A stretch of 64,000 nucleotides of DNA from Deinococcus multiflagellatus (GCF_020166415.1 NZ_JAIQXV010000014.1:62001-126000), one strand, 5' to 3'. Shown: positions 10,130 through 23,862, numbered from the stretch's first letter. A program made the numbers and translations. The notes: generated by a model from the letters alone, not told the origin.

Positions 10130-11452
10130 TCATTTTCCCACACAGAAATTCCGGAACACCGCGTCCACCACGTCCTCCTGCACGTCCTGGCCGGTCAGCT
10201 CGGCGAGGGCGCGCAGGGCTTCTTCCAGTTCGTAGCCGGCCAGATCGTCAGGGAGGGTCTGGGCGGCCTGAATGTGGGCCAGGGCGCGGCGGGCGGCGTC
10301 GGCCTGCCGCTCGGTGGTCAGCCACGCTTCGCCCCGGGCGGCGTCGCCCAGCAGGGCCGCGCGCACGGCCTCGCGCAGTTCCGGCAGGCCCTGGCCGGTC
10401 ACGGTACTGACGTCCAGGGCCCCGGGGTCAGTCCAGGCGGGGGGCAGGTCGGCCTTGGTGCGCACGCGCAGCACGCGGCCCGCCCCCGCGAGGTCGGCGC
10501 CCAGGGCCTCGCGGGGGGCCGAGCCGTCTTCCAGGGCCAGCACCAGATCGGCGGCCCCCGCCAGGGTCAGGGCCTGCTGCACCCCGGCCGCCTCGATCTG
10601 GTCCCCGGTTTCGCGGATGCCGGCCGTGTCTACCAGGGTCACGGGCACCCCGGCCAGTTCCAGCCCGGCTTCCAGGTAATCGCGGGTGGTGCCGGGCAGC
10701 GGCGTCACAATGGAGCGTTCGTAACCCACCAAGGCGTTGAGCAGGCTGCTTTTGCCCGCGTTCGGGCGGCCAATCAGGGCCAGCCGGGCGCCGCGCGTGG
10801 CCACCTGTCCGGCGTGGGCGGTGAGCACCAGGTCCTGCAACTCGCGTTCGGCCTGGGCCAGCGGCTGGGCGCGGTCTTCTTCGGGCACGCCTTCTTCGGG
10901 GTAGTCCAGCAGGGCCTGCAGCGCGGCCAGGGTGCGGGTGACCCGCCGGGCCACCCCACCCACGCGCTCCCGCAAGGCGCCGCTGAGGCCCAGGCTGGCC
11001 TGCCGCCGGGCGGCGTCGGTCTGGGCTTCCACCAGATTCAGCACCGCTTCGGCCTGGGTGAGGTCCAGGCGGCCGTGCAGGTAGGCGCGCAGGGTAAACT
11101 CGCCGGGGCGCGCCGGGCGGGCGCCCAGCGCCAGTGCGCGGGACAGCACCCCGGCCAGCACGGCGGGGCTGCCGTGGGTCTGGAATTCGGCCACGTCCTC
11201 GCCCGTAAAGGAGCGCGGCCCCCGGAAGACCAGACACAGCCCTTCGTCCAGCACTTCGCCCGCGTGGTCCACAAAATGCCCGAACACAAAGCGGCCCCCG
11301 GGTGTACGCGAGGGCACGCGCCGCCCCCGGAACAGCCCGTCGGCCACCGCCAGGGCCTGCGGGCCACTGACGCGCACAATCCCCACCCCGGCGCTGCCCG
11401 GCGCGGTGGCAATGGCGGCAATGGTGTCGGACAGGCCGGTGCGCGAACTCAC
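10130..11452 (-). CDS. mnmE: tRNA modification GTPase MnmE
   Basis: Works with MnmG to form cmnm5U at the wobble position of certain tRNAs. 440 residues. The N-terminal folate-binding domain begins [22 protein letters not shown]. The helical domain is interrupted by the G domain: [12 protein letters not shown] near residue 225, then a TTRDY switch and DTAGIRET. The C-terminus is FCVGK, carrying the conserved cysteine. GTG 11452 is the start: it lies 7 nt after TAGCCT (11460-11465 on this strand) and gives the expected N-terminus. Confidence 0.96.
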   Translation of the reverse strand: MSSRTGLSDTIAAIATAPGSAGVGIVRVSGPQALAVADGLFRGRRVPSRTPGGRFVFGHFVDHAGEVLDEGLCLVFRGPRSFTGEDVAEFQTHGSPAVLAGVLSRALALGARPARPGEFTLRAYLHGRLDLTQAEAVLNLVEAQTDAARRQASLGLSGALRERVGGVARRVTRTLAALQALLDYPEEGVPEEDRAQPLAQAERELQDLVLTAHAGQVATRGARLALIGRPNAGKSSLLNALVGYERSIVTPLPGTTRDYLEAGLELAGVPVTLVDTAGIRETGDQIEAAGVQQALTLAGAADLVLALEDGSAPREALGADLAGAGRVLRVRTKADLPPAWTDPGALDVSTVTGQGLPELREAVRAALLGDAARGEAWLTTERQADAARRALAHIQAAQTLPDDLAGYELEEALRALAELTGQDVQEDVVDAVFRNFCVGK

Positions 11453-11583
11453 GCCCGGCAGGCTAGCACCTGGGCCAACGGGAAATGGGGGTGCAGGAAA
11501 GGGCGTGTGGGGCCCGTTTGGGGCCGGGCCCCGGTGGCCCCTTCAAAGTTCACGCTCATGCGCCGGCCCTAGCATGGCCGGGT

Positions 11584-12375
11584 ATGCGCCCTAACGTGCT
11601 TTCTGCGGCCCTGACCCTGGGGACCGCCTTGCTGCTTACTTCTGCCACCGCCCAGACGGCGGCCCCGGCCAAACCGGCGACCCCGGCCGCGCCGGCCAAG
11701 GGGGTCAGCTCGGCGGCCACCACGCGGGCGGTCAGCGCCCTGTCCATTGAGGTGAGCCGGGCAGTGGGCGGCCGGATTCTGGCCTGCCCCGAGGCCCTGA
11801 AGCTCAGCCCGCGCGCCGTGTGCCTGTACGCCACCCAGGCCCAGGCCTCGCTGCGCCCGCTGGTGCGCGGCAAGCTGGCCGCCCGCGCCCAGGGCGACTG
11901 GAGAACCACCGGCAAGACCAACGTGCTGCTGGTGAGCGAAACGGCGGGCGGGCCCGTGGCCGCGTTCGTGATGCTCAGCCCGATCAGCGACAAGGAAACG
12001 CTGGTGGTGGTGGACGCCACTCAGGCCAGCGCCGCTCCGGCCGCCAAAGCCAGCGTGCCTGCCGGGGTCACCAGGGGGCAGCCCTACGTGCTGGGCAGCG
12101 ATCTGGCCGGGGTGGTCAATGTGGCGGCCCTGGGAGGCGGCAAGTACCGCCTCAGCGCCGACGACAACACCCTGACCGTGACGGTGGGCCAGCGCAGCGC
12201 CCAGACCTCGGGCGGCGCCGTGGAACTGCCCCTGGCCCCGGCCAGCGACGGCAAGAACCTGATTTTCCCGGTCTCGGCCCTGCGCGCGCTGGGCTGCACC
12301 GTGACCCCAGCGGGCGGCAGCCTGACCGTGGCCTGCGGCAGTGACAGCGTGGGCCTGAAACCCATCGTGTTCTAG
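11584..12375 (+). CDS. Secreted protein of unknown function
   Basis: 263 residues from ATG 11584, which lies 8 nt after TAGCAT (11570-11575). Starting here places a signal peptide (MRPNVLSAALTLGTALLLTSATAQ) at the N-terminus. An Ala/Pro linker follows. Two cysteines (ACPEALK and AVCLYAT) and later GCTVTP and VACGSD suggest disulfides. The C-terminal half repeats short beta strands (KYRLSADDNTLTVTVGQRS; FPVSALRALGCTV), reminiscent of copper-amine-oxidase N-domain-like stalk modules, but I would not assign that family firmly. It probably lies in the envelope. A hairpin terminator follows. Confidence 0.6.
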   Translation: MRPNVLSAALTLGTALLLTSATAQTAAPAKPATPAAPAKGVSSAATTRAVSALSIEVSRAVGGRILACPEALKLSPRAVCLYATQAQASLRPLVRGKLAARAQGDWRTTGKTNVLLVSETAGGPVAAFVMLSPISDKETLVVVDATQASAAPAAKASVPAGVTRGQPYVLGSDLAGVVNVAALGGGKYRLSADDNTLTVTVGQRSAQTSGGAVELPLAPASDGKNLIFPVSALRALGCTVTPAGGSLTVACGSDSVGLKPIVF

Positions 12376-12397
12376 AGCGGTCCCTGTGCCCTGCGCC

Positions 12398-12424
12398 CAC
12401 CCTGCCCACCCCCGGGCAGGGTGG
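12398..12424. terminator. Hairpin after the secreted-protein gene
   Basis: CCACCCTGCCC pairs perfectly with GGGCAGGGTGG across a 5-nt loop, 23 bp after the stop. No T-run follows, so termination strength is uncertain. Confidence 0.5.
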
Positions 12425-12572
12425 CTGCCATTGGGGCCAGGCGGCACGCGGACTTCATGCAGGCTTTAGCGTGTCTTGGTCAATTCCTGGCGGTGCGGCG
12501 CGTGGCCCTGGCCCTACGCGGCATGATGAACAGCACGACTGCACTCCCGCTCTTTTCACAGGAGGAAACCCC

Positions 12573-13286
12573 ATGAGCATCCTTGACCGTCTGTCCCGAC
12601 TGCTGCGCGCCAACGTCAACGACCTGATCAGCCGCGCCGAAGACCCCGGCAAGATCATTGATCAGGCCCTGCGCGACATGCGCGCCGCCTACGCCGACGC
12701 CCGCAGCGAGGTGGCCGAGGCCATGAGCCAGAACGCCAAGCTGGAGCGCGAAGCCAGCACCAACCGGCGCCTGAGCAGCGAGTACGAGAAAAAGGCCGAA
12801 GAAGCCTTGCGCGGCGGCAGCGAGGACCTGGCCCGCGAGGCCCTGCGCCGCGCCCAGAACGCCAAGGATCTGGCGGCCGGCTTCGAAGAGCAGCTGAGCA
12901 CCCAGAGCCAGACCGTTGAGCAGCTTAAGACCCAGTTGCGCGCCCTGGAAGCCAAGATTGACGAGATGGAAGGCAAGAAGACCCTGCTGGCCGCCCGGCA
13001 GAAGACCGCGCAGGCCGGGGCCACCCTGGACCGCGTTTCTGGCTTCGACAAGGCGGGCGGGGCCATGGACGCCTTCGAGGAAATGGAGGCCAAGGTGGCG
13101 GGCATGGAAGACCGCAACCGCGCCGTGACCCAGCTGCGCCAGGAGGGCGACTTCGACGCCCAGCTCAAGGACCTGGGCCGCAACCGCGAACTCGACGACG
13201 CCTTTGCCGCCCTGAAGGCCAAGGTGCAGGGTGAGGGCGGCCAGAACAGTGGCGGTCCCAACAGCGGCGGTCAGACCGGCGGCTGA
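12573..13286 (+). CDS. pspA: PspA/IM30 family envelope-stress protein
   Basis: 237 residues, almost wholly helical/coiled coil. It begins MSILDRLSRLLRANVNDLISRAEDPGKIIDQALRDM, the amphipathic membrane-binding helix and first hairpin typical of PspA/Vipp1. The family are ESCRT-III relatives that coat and repair stressed membranes. The last ~20 residues are a Gly/Asn/Ser tail (NSGGPNSGGQTGG) beyond the core. ATG 12573 follows AGGAGG by 8 nt, a canonical ribosome binding site unusual among these mostly leaderless genes, so it likely has a real 5' leader. No PspB/C/F partners are nearby. Confidence 0.92.
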   Translation: MSILDRLSRLLRANVNDLISRAEDPGKIIDQALRDMRAAYADARSEVAEAMSQNAKLEREASTNRRLSSEYEKKAEEALRGGSEDLAREALRRAQNAKDLAAGFEEQLSTQSQTVEQLKTQLRALEAKIDEMEGKKTLLAARQKTAQAGATLDRVSGFDKAGGAMDAFEEMEAKVAGMEDRNRAVTQLRQEGDFDAQLKDLGRNRELDDAFAALKAKVQGEGGQNSGGPNSGGQTGG

Positions 13287-13301
13287 GCACCGGCGACCAG
13301 C

Positions 13302-13339
13302 GGGACGTGGAGGAGCTGCGGCCCTCCACGTCCCTTTTT
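13302..13339 (+). terminator. Rho-independent terminator of pspA
   Basis: GGGACGTGGAGG pairs with CCTCCACGTCCC around an ~8-nt loop and is followed directly by TTTTT. Confidence 0.85.
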
Positions 13340-13473
13340 GGAGGTCTGGCGCCGCTTCCTGCGCGGGGGGCTCCTCCCCCCAGTGCCCCCTGCGCCTTCT
13401 GGGGGACGCCTGTCAGCCAAAGTTCATGTTTGCTGACAGAATGAGGGCGATGAGGCGTTCTACCCTAGGCAGC

Positions 13474-14148
13474 ATGGCTGCCCCCCTGCGCACGCTGCTG
13501 GGCACCCTGGCCCTGGGTCTGTCGGCGTGCGCGCCGCAGACCACAACCACGGTGCAGGCGAACACCCCGGTCTCGGCGGTGTCGTTCTATCCCCATGAAC
13601 CGGGCCTGGCCTGGACCTACCTGCTGGAGGGCGAGGCAGCCGATCAGCCGGCCTACCTGCTGCGCGCGCTGGGGCCGACCGTGTTTTTCGACCAGCCCAC
13701 CCTGGCCTTCCAGATGACCGGGCGCGGCGCCGACCAGACGTGGTACCGCACGGTGAGCAGCAGCGGCGTCCTGCTGCACGGCCTGCGCAAGCCCGGCGTG
13801 ACCATTCGCCTGCAGCCCCCGTGGCGCGAGGCCCCGGCCGAAGCCGAGTGGCGCGTGGGCCTGAGCTGGCAGGGCCAGTCGCAGGTGACCGTGAGCGCCG
13901 ACGACGGCAAGGAGCAGGCGCGCGGCACCCTGACCTACACCTACGTGGTGCAGGACCGCCGCATGGTGCAGACCCCGGGCGGCAAATTCGAGGTCTGGGT
14001 GGTTACCCGGCAGCTCACCGACACGCTGGGCGGCCTGTTTCCGGCCACCCAGCAGCTGTGGTTTACCCCGTTCGTGGGCGACGTGCGCACGCCCGAAGGC
14101 CTGCTGCTGACGGGGCGTAACTTCACGGCGCGCACAGGAGGCCGCTAA
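13474..14148 (+). CDS. Predicted lipoprotein upstream of dxs
   Basis: 224 residues from ATG 13474. TACCCT (13461-13466) sits 7 nt before it, and the protein then opens with MAAPLRTLLGTLALGLSAC, a lipobox signal with Cys at 19. Three in-frame ATGs upstream (13426, 13441, 13450) precede the -10 box and are less likely. The mature part is beta-rich (WYRTVSSSGVLLHGLRKPGVT; TLTYTYVVQDRRMV) and I do not recognise a family. The stop TAA abuts the dxs ATG with GGAGG just inside the end, so the two genes are probably co-transcribed. A role in isoprenoid synthesis is not implied. Confidence 0.65.
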   Translation: MAAPLRTLLGTLALGLSACAPQTTTTVQANTPVSAVSFYPHEPGLAWTYLLEGEAADQPAYLLRALGPTVFFDQPTLAFQMTGRGADQTWYRTVSSSGVLLHGLRKPGVTIRLQPPWREAPAEAEWRVGLSWQGQSQVTVSADDGKEQARGTLTYTYVVQDRRMVQTPGGKFEVWVVTRQLTDTLGGLFPATQQLWFTPFVGDVRTPEGLLLTGRNFTARTGGR

Positions 14149-16032
14149 ATGGACAGCCCCGCAAGCCTGACCCCGCTGCTGGACCGGATTGCCACCCCCA
14201 GCGACCTCAAGGCCCTGAGCCGCGAGCAGTTGCCGCACCTGGCCCAGGAACTGCGCGAGGAGATCGTGCGCGTGTGCTCGGTGGGGGGGCTGCATCTGGC
14301 GTCCTCGCTGGGGGCCACGGACCTGATCGTGGCGCTGCACTACGTGCTGAATTCGCCGCGTGACCGCCTGCTGTTTGACGTGGGCCACCAGGCCTACGCC
14401 CACAAGATGCTCACCGGGCGCCGCGCCCAGATGCCCAGCCTCAAAAAAGAAGGGGGCCTGAGCGGCTTTACCAAGGTCAGCGAATCCGAGCACGACGCGA
14501 TCACCGTGGGCCACGCCAGCACCAGCCTCGCCAACGCGCTGGGCATGGCCGTGGCGCGCGACGCCCTGGGCCAGGACTACCGCGTGGCCGCCGTGATTGG
14601 CGACGGCGCCCTGACCGGCGGCATGGCGCTGGCGGCGCTGAACACCATTGGCGACACCGGGCGCAAGATGCTGATCGTGCTGAACGACAACGAGATGAGC
14701 ATCTCGGAGAACGTGGGGGCGCTGAACAAGTTCATGCGCGGGCTACAGGTGCAGAAGTGGTTCCAGGAAGGTGAGGGCGCCGGCAAAAAGGCGGTGCAGG
14801 CCGTCAGCAAGCCCCTGGCCGACCTGATGAGCCGCGCCAAGAGCAGCACCCGGCACTTCTTCGACCCGGCCAGCGTGAACCCCTTTGCGGCGATGGGCGT
14901 GCGCTACGTGGGCCCGGTGGACGGCCACAACGTCGAAGAACTGGTGTGGCTCCTGGAGCGCCTCGTGGACCTGGACGGGCCCACGATCCTGCATGTGGTG
15001 ACGAAAAAGGGCAAGGGCCTGAGTTACGCCGAGGCCGATCCCATCTACTGGCACGGCCCCGGCAAGTTTGACCCGGCCACCGGCGAATTCAGCGCCAGCA
15101 AGGCCTATTCCTGGAGCAACGCGTTTGGCGACGCCGTGACCGAACTGGCGCGGCTGGACCCCTGCACCTTTGTCATTACCCCCGCCATGCGTGAAGGCAG
15201 CGGGCTAGTGGCGTACAGCAAGGCGCACCCCAACCGCTACCTGGACGTGGGCATTGCCGAGGAAGTGGCGGTGACGGCGGCGGCCGGCATGGCGCTACAG
15301 GGCCTGAAGCCGGTCGTGGCGATCTATTCCACCTTCCTGCAGCGCGCCTACGATCAGGTACTGCACGACGTGGCCATTGAGCACCTGAACGTGACCTTTG
15401 CCATTGACCGCGCCGGCATCGTGGGGGCCGACGGCGCCACCCACAACGGCGTCTTTGACCTGAGTTACCTGCGCTCTATTCCCGGCGTTCGCATTGGCCT
15501 GCCCAGGGACGCCGCCGAACTGCGCGGCATGCTGAAGTACGCCCAGAACGCACCCGGCCCCTTTGCCATCCGCTACCCGCGTGGCAACACCACCCCGGTG
15601 CCCGAAGGCACCTGGCCGGATCTGGAATGGGGCACCTGGGAGGTCGTGCAGCCGGGGCAGGAGGTGGTGGTGCTGGCCGGCGGCAAGGCGCTGGAATACG
15701 CGACCAAGGCGGCGGCCGGCCTCTCGGGCGTGGGGGTGGTCAACGCCCGCTTTGTCAAACCGCTGGACGAGGCCATGCTGCGCGAGCTGGCCCGCACCGC
15801 CCGCGCGCTGGTCACGGTGGAAGACAACACGGTGGTGGGCGGCTTCGGCAGCGCAGTGCTGGAATTCCTGAACGCCGAGGGCCTGCATACGCCCGTGCGC
15901 GTGCTGGGCATCCCCGACGAGTTCCAGGAACACGCCACCGTGGACAGCGTGCACGCCCGCGCCGGCATTGACGCCCCGGCGATCCGCACCGTGCTGGCCG
16001 AGCTGGGGGTGGACGTTCCGATAGGGGTGTAG
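14149..16032 (+). CDS. dxs: 1-deoxy-D-xylulose-5-phosphate synthase
   Basis: Condenses pyruvate and glyceraldehyde 3-phosphate with thiamine diphosphate, the first step of the MEP isoprenoid route. 627 residues, full length. The ThDP/Mg motif is [18 protein letters not shown]...[10 protein letters not shown]. The transketolase pyrimidine-binding domain carries the [17 protein letters not shown] segment with its catalytic Glu, and the C-terminal domain has ARFVKPLD and [16 protein letters not shown]. Translation follows the lipoprotein gene without a gap (GGAGG 8 nt before ATG). Its product feeds the same pathway as fni at 26.6 kb. Confidence 0.97.
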   Translation: MDSPASLTPLLDRIATPSDLKALSREQLPHLAQELREEIVRVCSVGGLHLASSLGATDLIVALHYVLNSPRDRLLFDVGHQAYAHKMLTGRRAQMPSLKKEGGLSGFTKVSESEHDAITVGHASTSLANALGMAVARDALGQDYRVAAVIGDGALTGGMALAALNTIGDTGRKMLIVLNDNEMSISENVGALNKFMRGLQVQKWFQEGEGAGKKAVQAVSKPLADLMSRAKSSTRHFFDPASVNPFAAMGVRYVGPVDGHNVEELVWLLERLVDLDGPTILHVVTKKGKGLSYAEADPIYWHGPGKFDPATGEFSASKAYSWSNAFGDAVTELARLDPCTFVITPAMREGSGLVAYSKAHPNRYLDVGIAEEVAVTAAAGMALQGLKPVVAIYSTFLQRAYDQVLHDVAIEHLNVTFAIDRAGIVGADGATHNGVFDLSYLRSIPGVRIGLPRDAAELRGMLKYAQNAPGPFAIRYPRGNTTPVPEGTWPDLEWGTWEVVQPGQEVVVLAGGKALEYATKAAAGLSGVGVVNARFVKPLDEAMLRELARTARALVTVEDNTVVGGFGSAVLEFLNAEGLHTPVRVLGIPDEFQEHATVDSVHARAGIDAPAIRTVLAELGVDVPIGV

Positions 16033-16035
16033 AGG

Positions 16036-16095
16036 GTTGATAGGTGATGGTTGATGGAAGAGCCGCACTTTTCCATCAACCATCACCCTTTCACC
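16036..16095. terminator. Word-iterated hairpin between convergent dxs and proA
   Basis: GGTGATGGTTGATGGAA at 16044-16060 pairs perfectly with TTCCATCAACCATCACC across an ~11-nt loop. Outer GGTTGATAGG / CACCATCAACG words extend the arms into the proA stop codon. Confidence 0.7.
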
Positions 16096-16096
16096 A

Positions 16097-17380
<1,284 letters not shown>

Positions 17381-17454
17381 GGGCCAAGGGTAACAGGGCG
17401 CAGAAGACACGCCGAGCGCCTGCCTACGCCGCGCGCCACCTTTACTGTGGGGTG

Positions 17455-18324
17455 ATGGGCCACTCCAACGTGCTGTGCTGTCTTGTTGCGCCAGAGGCCC
17501 TTCACCTCAAAGTGACGCAGCTACTGGACGGGTTGCGGGCTCATCAGATCCCGGTGCGGCTGATGGGTGACGTGTCTCACCCAGACGACCTGCTGGACTT
17601 TAGGCACGATGAGCCGCCTTACAGTGCGCTGGAGCACTTTGACCTGCAGGTGGGCCCGCCCGGGGAAGCCTTTACCCTGAAGATCAAGGGCTGGCATGAA
17701 GGGCTGTTCGTGGGTCACGCGGCGGCGGGCATCTTCATTCACCTGCCCAGCACCCGCATGCCCCATGACTTTCTCCGTTACCGCAACGGGCTACTGCTGA
17801 TCCTGCGCCTGCTGAACCCAGAACTCGCCTTTTCCAGCGACGCCTACCATGAACTTGGCTTCCAACAGGACCGACATGGCCGCTTCTCTGTGACCCGCCT
17901 GGGAAGCCCCCAGCTGCTCTTTGTCCGCCGGTCCTGGCTGATTCCCGATTCCATTGATACGGATTCCGTCCATTTCCGCAACATCCAGAAAAGAACTGGA
18001 TGTTCCTCCAATTCCCGGAAATCCGTACTTTTTCCTTCTCCCTCTGGTCGGAAAAATTCCATAACACGTTACGGAATTTTTCGGAAGTCGTATGACTGGT
18101 CCGCCTTTTACGACCATGCCGATTGTGGGGCGCATCTCTGGGTCTGCAGCCCCAGCCGCCTGGGGAGCGGGACCCTGGCCGAGCAGGAGGACTGGCTTGG
18201 CGAGGGGACTGCGGTGGACCACACCCTCAGCGACGTTCTATCCCGGCTTGAACGCCGGCACCACCACGCGCTGGTCCCCCTGATGACGCAACTCAGGCAG
18301 ACCGGGGAACGCTTGGGGTGGTAA
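17455..18324 (+). CDS. Hypothetical protein interrupted in frame by a dispersed repeat
   Basis: 289 residues from ATG 17455, 6 nt after TACTGT (17443-17448). I recognise no family. The first ~165 residues read as a normal globular protein ([38 protein letters not shown]), and the C-terminal ~75 residues continue likewise. Residues ~168-214 are encoded by a 141-bp copy of dispersed repeat family A (17956-18096). That stretch is Ser/Arg/Lys-rich and unlike the rest. Because 141 is divisible by three the frame stays open, so the product may fold with an inserted loop or may be inactive. It ends 6 bp from the convergent yvcK stop. Confidence 0.6.
   Translation: MGHSNVLCCLVAPEALHLKVTQLLDGLRAHQIPVRLMGDVSHPDDLLDFRHDEPPYSALEHFDLQVGPPGEAFTLKIKGWHEGLFVGHAAAGIFIHLPSTRMPHDFLRYRNGLLLILRLLNPELAFSSDAYHELGFQQDRHGRFSVTRLGSPQLLFVRRSWLIPDSIDTDSVHFRNIQKRTGCSSNSRKSVLFPSPSGRKNSITRYGIFRKSYDWSAFYDHADCGAHLWVCSPSRLGSGTLAEQEDWLGEGTAVDHTLSDVLSRLERRHHHALVPLMTQLRQTGERLGW
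17956..18096 (+). repeat. Dispersed repeat family A, copy inside a coding gene
   Basis: It runs from GATACGGATTCCG to GAAGTCGTATGAC, whose ends are short inverted repeats (ATACGGATTCCG versus ATACGACTTCCG on the other strand). Inside is the family hairpin AACATCCAG/CTGGATGTT, then CCAATTCCCGGAAATCCGT and GGTCGGAAAAATTCC. It is exactly 47 codons long and carries no stop in the host frame. Confidence 0.75.
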
Positions 18325-18330
18325 GTGAAC

Positions 18331-19698
18331 TCAGCCCTGGTCGCGCTTGGGGGCCGCGTGCAGCAGGGCCTGGGCCAGCGCGGCGGGGTCGTGCCGGGCC
18401 TGACCGGGTTGCAGGAGGGGCAGCACCACCGCACGCCCGCGCAGCTCGCGGCTGGCGCCGGCCAGGTTCAGCAGGTGCGCGCCGCCTTCGGCGTAGCGGG
18501 CCACCACGTCGCGCGGGGGCACGGCGCTGTTCACCAGCACGCAGTCGGGCATCCGGCCCAGGTGACTGGTGATGGCCTGCACATGGTCCTCCAGGCTCAG
18601 GCCGTCGGTTTCGCCGGGCTCGGTCATCAGACTGGCCACGTAGATCAGCGGGGCGGGCGAGGCGCGCAGCTCGCGGGCAATTTCGGGCACCAGGAGCGCC
18701 GGAATGATACTGGTGTACAGGCTGCCGGGCCCCAGCACGATCTGCTCGGCCTCACGGATGGCGTGCAGCACTTCCGGCAAGGCGGGCAGCGCCGGGGGAT
18801 CCAGCTGCACATGCTGAATCTGCGCTTCGCCCATCTCAGCGGCAAAGCGGCTCTCGCCGCGCAGGGTGCGGCCGTCATTCAGGCGGGCCACCAGGGTGGC
18901 AGGCTGCGTGGTGGCCGGGTACACCCGCCCGCGAATGCGCAGCACCTCGTGAATGTCCAGCATGGCTTCGCTCAGGCCGCCCTCTTCCTCGCTGAGGGTG
19001 GCCAGCAGCAGGTTGCCGAAGGTGTGGCCCTGAATGCCGTCACCGCGTTCAAAGCGGTGCAGCAGCAGCCGGGCCATGACGGGGCTGTCGGAGAGCGCCG
19101 CGTAGCAGTCGGTGAGGTCCCCGGGCGCGATCATGTCCAGCGAGGCCCGCAAGCGCCCCGAGGAACCCCCATCGTCCGAGACGGCCACGATGGCGGTGGT
19201 GTTACCGGTGTGTACCCGCAGGCCCGAGAGCAGGTTGCTCAGGCCCGTGCCGCCGCCCACTGCCACGATGCGCGGGCCCCGGGCGAGGTGACGGCGCTGG
19301 TACATCAGGTCCACGGCCTGTTCGGGGGCGGTGCCGGTGCCGCGCAGCACCGAGCGGCTGAGCATCATGATGCTCCACAGCGCGCCCAGCAGCGACAGCA
19401 CCATCAGGGCCATGCCGCCGGTGTACAGCGGCATCACCTCGGGGCTGACCAGATGGTTGACCCACAGAATCCAGCGGGTGGCCACGAAATGCAGCGGCCC
19501 GGTCCAGGTGAAGTGCAGCACCCCCACGGCCCCCACCAGGGTGCAGACCACAAACAGCAGCAGCCAGCGCTTGACGCCCAGGCCCGGCGACATCCACATG
19601 CGGGCGCGGCGGGTGACCTGCTGGCCGCGCCCCACCATGTCGTCCCGCACCGCTTCGGGCAGCACGGACGACGGGCGCGGAATGGGGGGGTCGCTCAC
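18331..19698 (-). CDS. yvcK: YvcK/CofD-family protein with N-terminal membrane segments
   Basis: 455 residues. The hallmark is [22 protein letters not shown] and [11 protein letters not shown], followed by [16 protein letters not shown] and [17 protein letters not shown], the UDP-sugar-binding YvcK fold (gluconeogenesis factor, UPF0052). Ahead of it are ~130 extra residues with two membrane helices ([18 protein letters not shown] and [20 protein letters not shown]), so this version should be anchored to the inner membrane, unlike the soluble Bacillus protein. The GTG start overlaps the rapZ stop as GTGA, the common rapZ-yvcK pairing. It probably helps link carbon or UDP-GlcNAc status with cell-envelope synthesis. 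Confidence 0.9.
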   Translation of the reverse strand: MSDPPIPRPSSVLPEAVRDDMVGRGQQVTRRARMWMSPGLGVKRWLLLFVVCTLVGAVGVLHFTWTGPLHFVATRWILWVNHLVSPEVMPLYTGGMALMVLSLLGALWSIMMLSRSVLRGTGTAPEQAVDLMYQRRHLARGPRIVAVGGGTGLSNLLSGLRVHTGNTTAIVAVSDDGGSSGRLRASLDMIAPGDLTDCYAALSDSPVMARLLLHRFERGDGIQGHTFGNLLLATLSEEEGGLSEAMLDIHEVLRIRGRVYPATTQPATLVARLNDGRTLRGESRFAAEMGEAQIQHVQLDPPALPALPEVLHAIREAEQIVLGPGSLYTSIIPALLVPEIARELRASPAPLIYVASLMTEPGETDGLSLEDHVQAITSHLGRMPDCVLVNSAVPPRDVVARYAEGGAHLLNLAGASRELRGRAVVLPLLQPGQARHDPAALAQALLHAAPKRDQG

Positions 19699-20537
19699 GC
19701 GTCTTCGCCTGCCTGCATATCGCGGTGGTCCATGATGTCCACGTTCAGATCCTTCAGGTCCTGGGCCAGCCGCGCGGCCACCGCCACGCTGCGGTGCTGC
19801 CCGCCCGTGCAGCCCACCGCCACGGTGTAGCCGTGCCGCCCAGCCGCGCGCGCGCGCTCGGCGGCCACGCGCACGAAGTCGCGCAGTTCGGCGTAAAAGG
19901 CCTCGGCCTCTGGGTCCCCAAAGGCGTAGCGGGCCACAGCCGGGTCCAGGCCGGTGCGGGGGCGCAGCACGGGGTCGTAGTAGGGATTGGGCAGCGAGCG
20001 CACGTCCAGCACCAGATCGGCGTCTCTGGGCGGGGCGTGCTTGAAGCCAAAGGACATCAGGCGCAGGTGAAAGTCGTTTTCCAGCCGGAACAGGCGCAGC
20101 ACCTTGGCCGACAGGTCGCGGGCGCTGAGGTGCGTGGTGTCAATCACGGTGTCGGCAATGGCGCGCAGGGGCGCGAGCAACTCGCGTTCGCGCGCAAAGT
20201 CCAGCATCAGGTTGTCGCCCAGCGGGTGTTCGCGGCGGGTGAAGTTGTAGCGCTTGAGCAGCACGTCGGTATTGGCTTCCAGAAACAGCACGCGCAGGTC
20301 CTCACGGCGGCGCGAGAGGCGCACGTAACTGGCTTCCAGTGCGCCCAGGAAGTCGCGGGTGCGCGCGTCGGTGCTGATCGCCACGCAGGGCAGCCCCCGC
20401 GCCGACACGAGGTCGTGCATGGCGCCCCACAGTTCGGGCGGCAGGTTATCGGTGATGAAAAACCCGGCGTCCTCCAGCGTGCGCAGCGCGGTGCTCTTGC
20501 CACTGCCAGACAGACCGGAGACGACGACAAACGGCAT
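19695..20537 (-). CDS. rapZ: RNase adapter protein RapZ
   Basis: 280 residues. Walker [10 protein letters not shown] at 8-16. The conserved DNLPPELW follows, then the C-terminal [13 protein letters not shown] signature, which in E. coli RapZ contributes to binding small RNAs and GlcN6P. Family proteins sense amino-sugar supply. In Gram-negative bacteria RapZ directs RNase E to GlmZ, but no such RNA is visible here, so the exact target is unknown. ATG 20537 is 6 nt after TACACT (20544-20549, minus strand), a leaderless start. First gene of a two-gene operon with yvcK. Confidence 0.94.
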   Translation of the reverse strand: MPFVVVSGLSGSGKSTALRTLEDAGFFITDNLPPELWGAMHDLVSARGLPCVAISTDARTRDFLGALEASYVRLSRRREDLRVLFLEANTDVLLKRYNFTRREHPLGDNLMLDFARERELLAPLRAIADTVIDTTHLSARDLSAKVLRLFRLENDFHLRLMSFGFKHAPPRDADLVLDVRSLPNPYYDPVLRPRTGLDPAVARYAFGDPEAEAFYAELRDFVRVAAERARAAGRHGYTVAVGCTGGQHRSVAVAARLAQDLKDLNVDIMDHRDMQAGEDA

Positions 20538-20656
20538 GGGCGCAGTGTAACGTGAGCGCCCCGCCCGGGGCTGATGAGGCGGTCAGGTTTTCGTCAGGGA
20601 CCGGGGACCGCCGGGCGTGGGCGGCACGTCACGCGGCTCTGCCACCCCGGCCTCCT

Positions 20657-21454
20657 TTAGAGCCACCGCTCAATGACGTCGCGCGGCACGGTCGTCCAGG
20701 TGATGTGGCTCACATGGGTCTGGCCAGCGTAGGACCGCGTCTCGGTGCGCAGCAGCGCGTTCCAACCCCGGCTCAGCTTGAGGTTCACCCGAATGTTGTC
20801 CTGCGAGGCCGAGCTCCGGCCGGACTGTTCATAGCCACGGACGCAGCGTTGTTCCCCCTGGACGGTGACGTCATCTGACACGTACACCAGGTTGATTCCG
20901 ACCTGGCTGCTCGGCTGTTCATAGGCCCGCAGGTCGTAGCGCAGCCCCCGTTCCTTTGGAATCGGCGAGGTGAGGGGCTGCATGGCCTGCTGCACCTCGG
21001 CGAAGCGGTAGAAGAAGAAAGCCAGCTCGGGCAGGTGCACCTTGACCCCCGCCGTGGCCTTCAGGCCGTCCACCGGGCACAGGCCACCGGCCAGCGCATT
21101 GTTGCCGTTCATGGACAGGGTGTACTGCAGGGTTTCTGCCGGGCCAGTCTGGAGGGGCGCCGCGCCAGTGATGCGGCCATCGGGCTGCAGGTGCGCGGCC
21201 AGGACGACATTCTGGCCCCGGCTGCTGTAGAGGGGCACCACGTTGGTGGCCTTCCAGCCCTGCACGGTCCCGCCCGGCACATACGACTCGCCCAGCGTAA
21301 AGGCCGTGTACGCCGGCAAGGGCTGTGGGGGGCTGTCCACATAAAACGGGCGCAGTTCGGCCTCTGTTAGTGGGCGCAGCGGGGGCTGCACAGACGGATC
21401 AACGCAGCCACTCAGGAGGGGCAGGAGCAGCAAAGCAGGCACGAGACGTCGCAC
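20657..21454 (-). CDS. Predicted lipoprotein, unknown function
   Basis: 265 residues. GTG 21454 is preferred over GTG 21460 because TAAACT (21461-21466, minus strand) then sits 6 nt upstream. The protein then begins RRLVPALLLLPLLSGC, a lipobox with Cys at ~17. The mature protein is beta-rich and ends TWTTVPRDVIERWL. It has two further cysteines (LCPVDG, RCVRGY) that may form a disulfide. I do not recognise the family. It lies alone, separated by ~120 bp from rapZ. Confidence 0.6.
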   Translation of the reverse strand: MRRLVPALLLLPLLSGCVDPSVQPPLRPLTEAELRPFYVDSPPQPLPAYTAFTLGESYVPGGTVQGWKATNVVPLYSSRGQNVVLAAHLQPDGRITGAAPLQTGPAETLQYTLSMNGNNALAGGLCPVDGLKATAGVKVHLPELAFFFYRFAEVQQAMQPLTSPIPKERGLRYDLRAYEQPSSQVGINLVYVSDDVTVQGEQRCVRGYEQSGRSSASQDNIRVNLKLSRGWNALLRTETRSYAGQTHVSHITWTTVPRDVIERWL

Positions 21455-21632
21455 CCACACAGTTTAGGCAATCGGCCTGCCCCCAGGGACCGCACTTGCG
21501 GCGCTGGGCCAAGGCTCAGGGGCCTTCTGAGAGCCCTGACCCCGACTCCACACACAGGTCATCTGGCCTCTAACAGCCTCACCCGTCAAAAACCCTGGGG
21601 AGTCCCTTCCCTCGACTCCACACAACGACGCC

Positions 21633-21658
21633 GCGCCTCCCAGAAGGATGGGAGGCGC
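21633..21658. terminator. Perfect 10-bp hairpin between metG and the lipoprotein gene
   Basis: GCGCCTCCCA and TGGGAGGCGC pair around GAAGGA. It stands 72 bp past the metG stop, with no T-run on either strand. The same 21461-21729 interval has CGACTCCACACA twice (near 21543 and 21613) and nothing else I can name. Confidence 0.45.
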
Positions 21659-21729
21659 AGCGTGGAGCTTCAAGACAAAGCAGTCATGCCCTGCTGATGG
21701 TCAGGTGGCGTTTTGCCGGCGGAGAGCCC

Positions 21730-23724
<1,995 letters not shown>

Positions 23725-23862
23725 GGGATTCCTTCCTTCCCGGCCTCTGGGGGGCCGGGCAACCTCCACAGCATAAAGGGCAACGGAAAGCGGGGCGCCC
23801 TGCCTGCTCAGAACGGCACCCAACTCCGTTGGGGCGAACGAAGTGAGTGTCCGGCAAAGACG

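Noticed and set aside
10073..11572. 499-residue plus-strand frame
   Set aside because: Antisense to mnmE, whose motifs are unequivocal.
18325..19830. 501-residue plus-strand frame
   Set aside because: Antisense to yvcK. His/Gln/Gly-rich composition typical of shadows.
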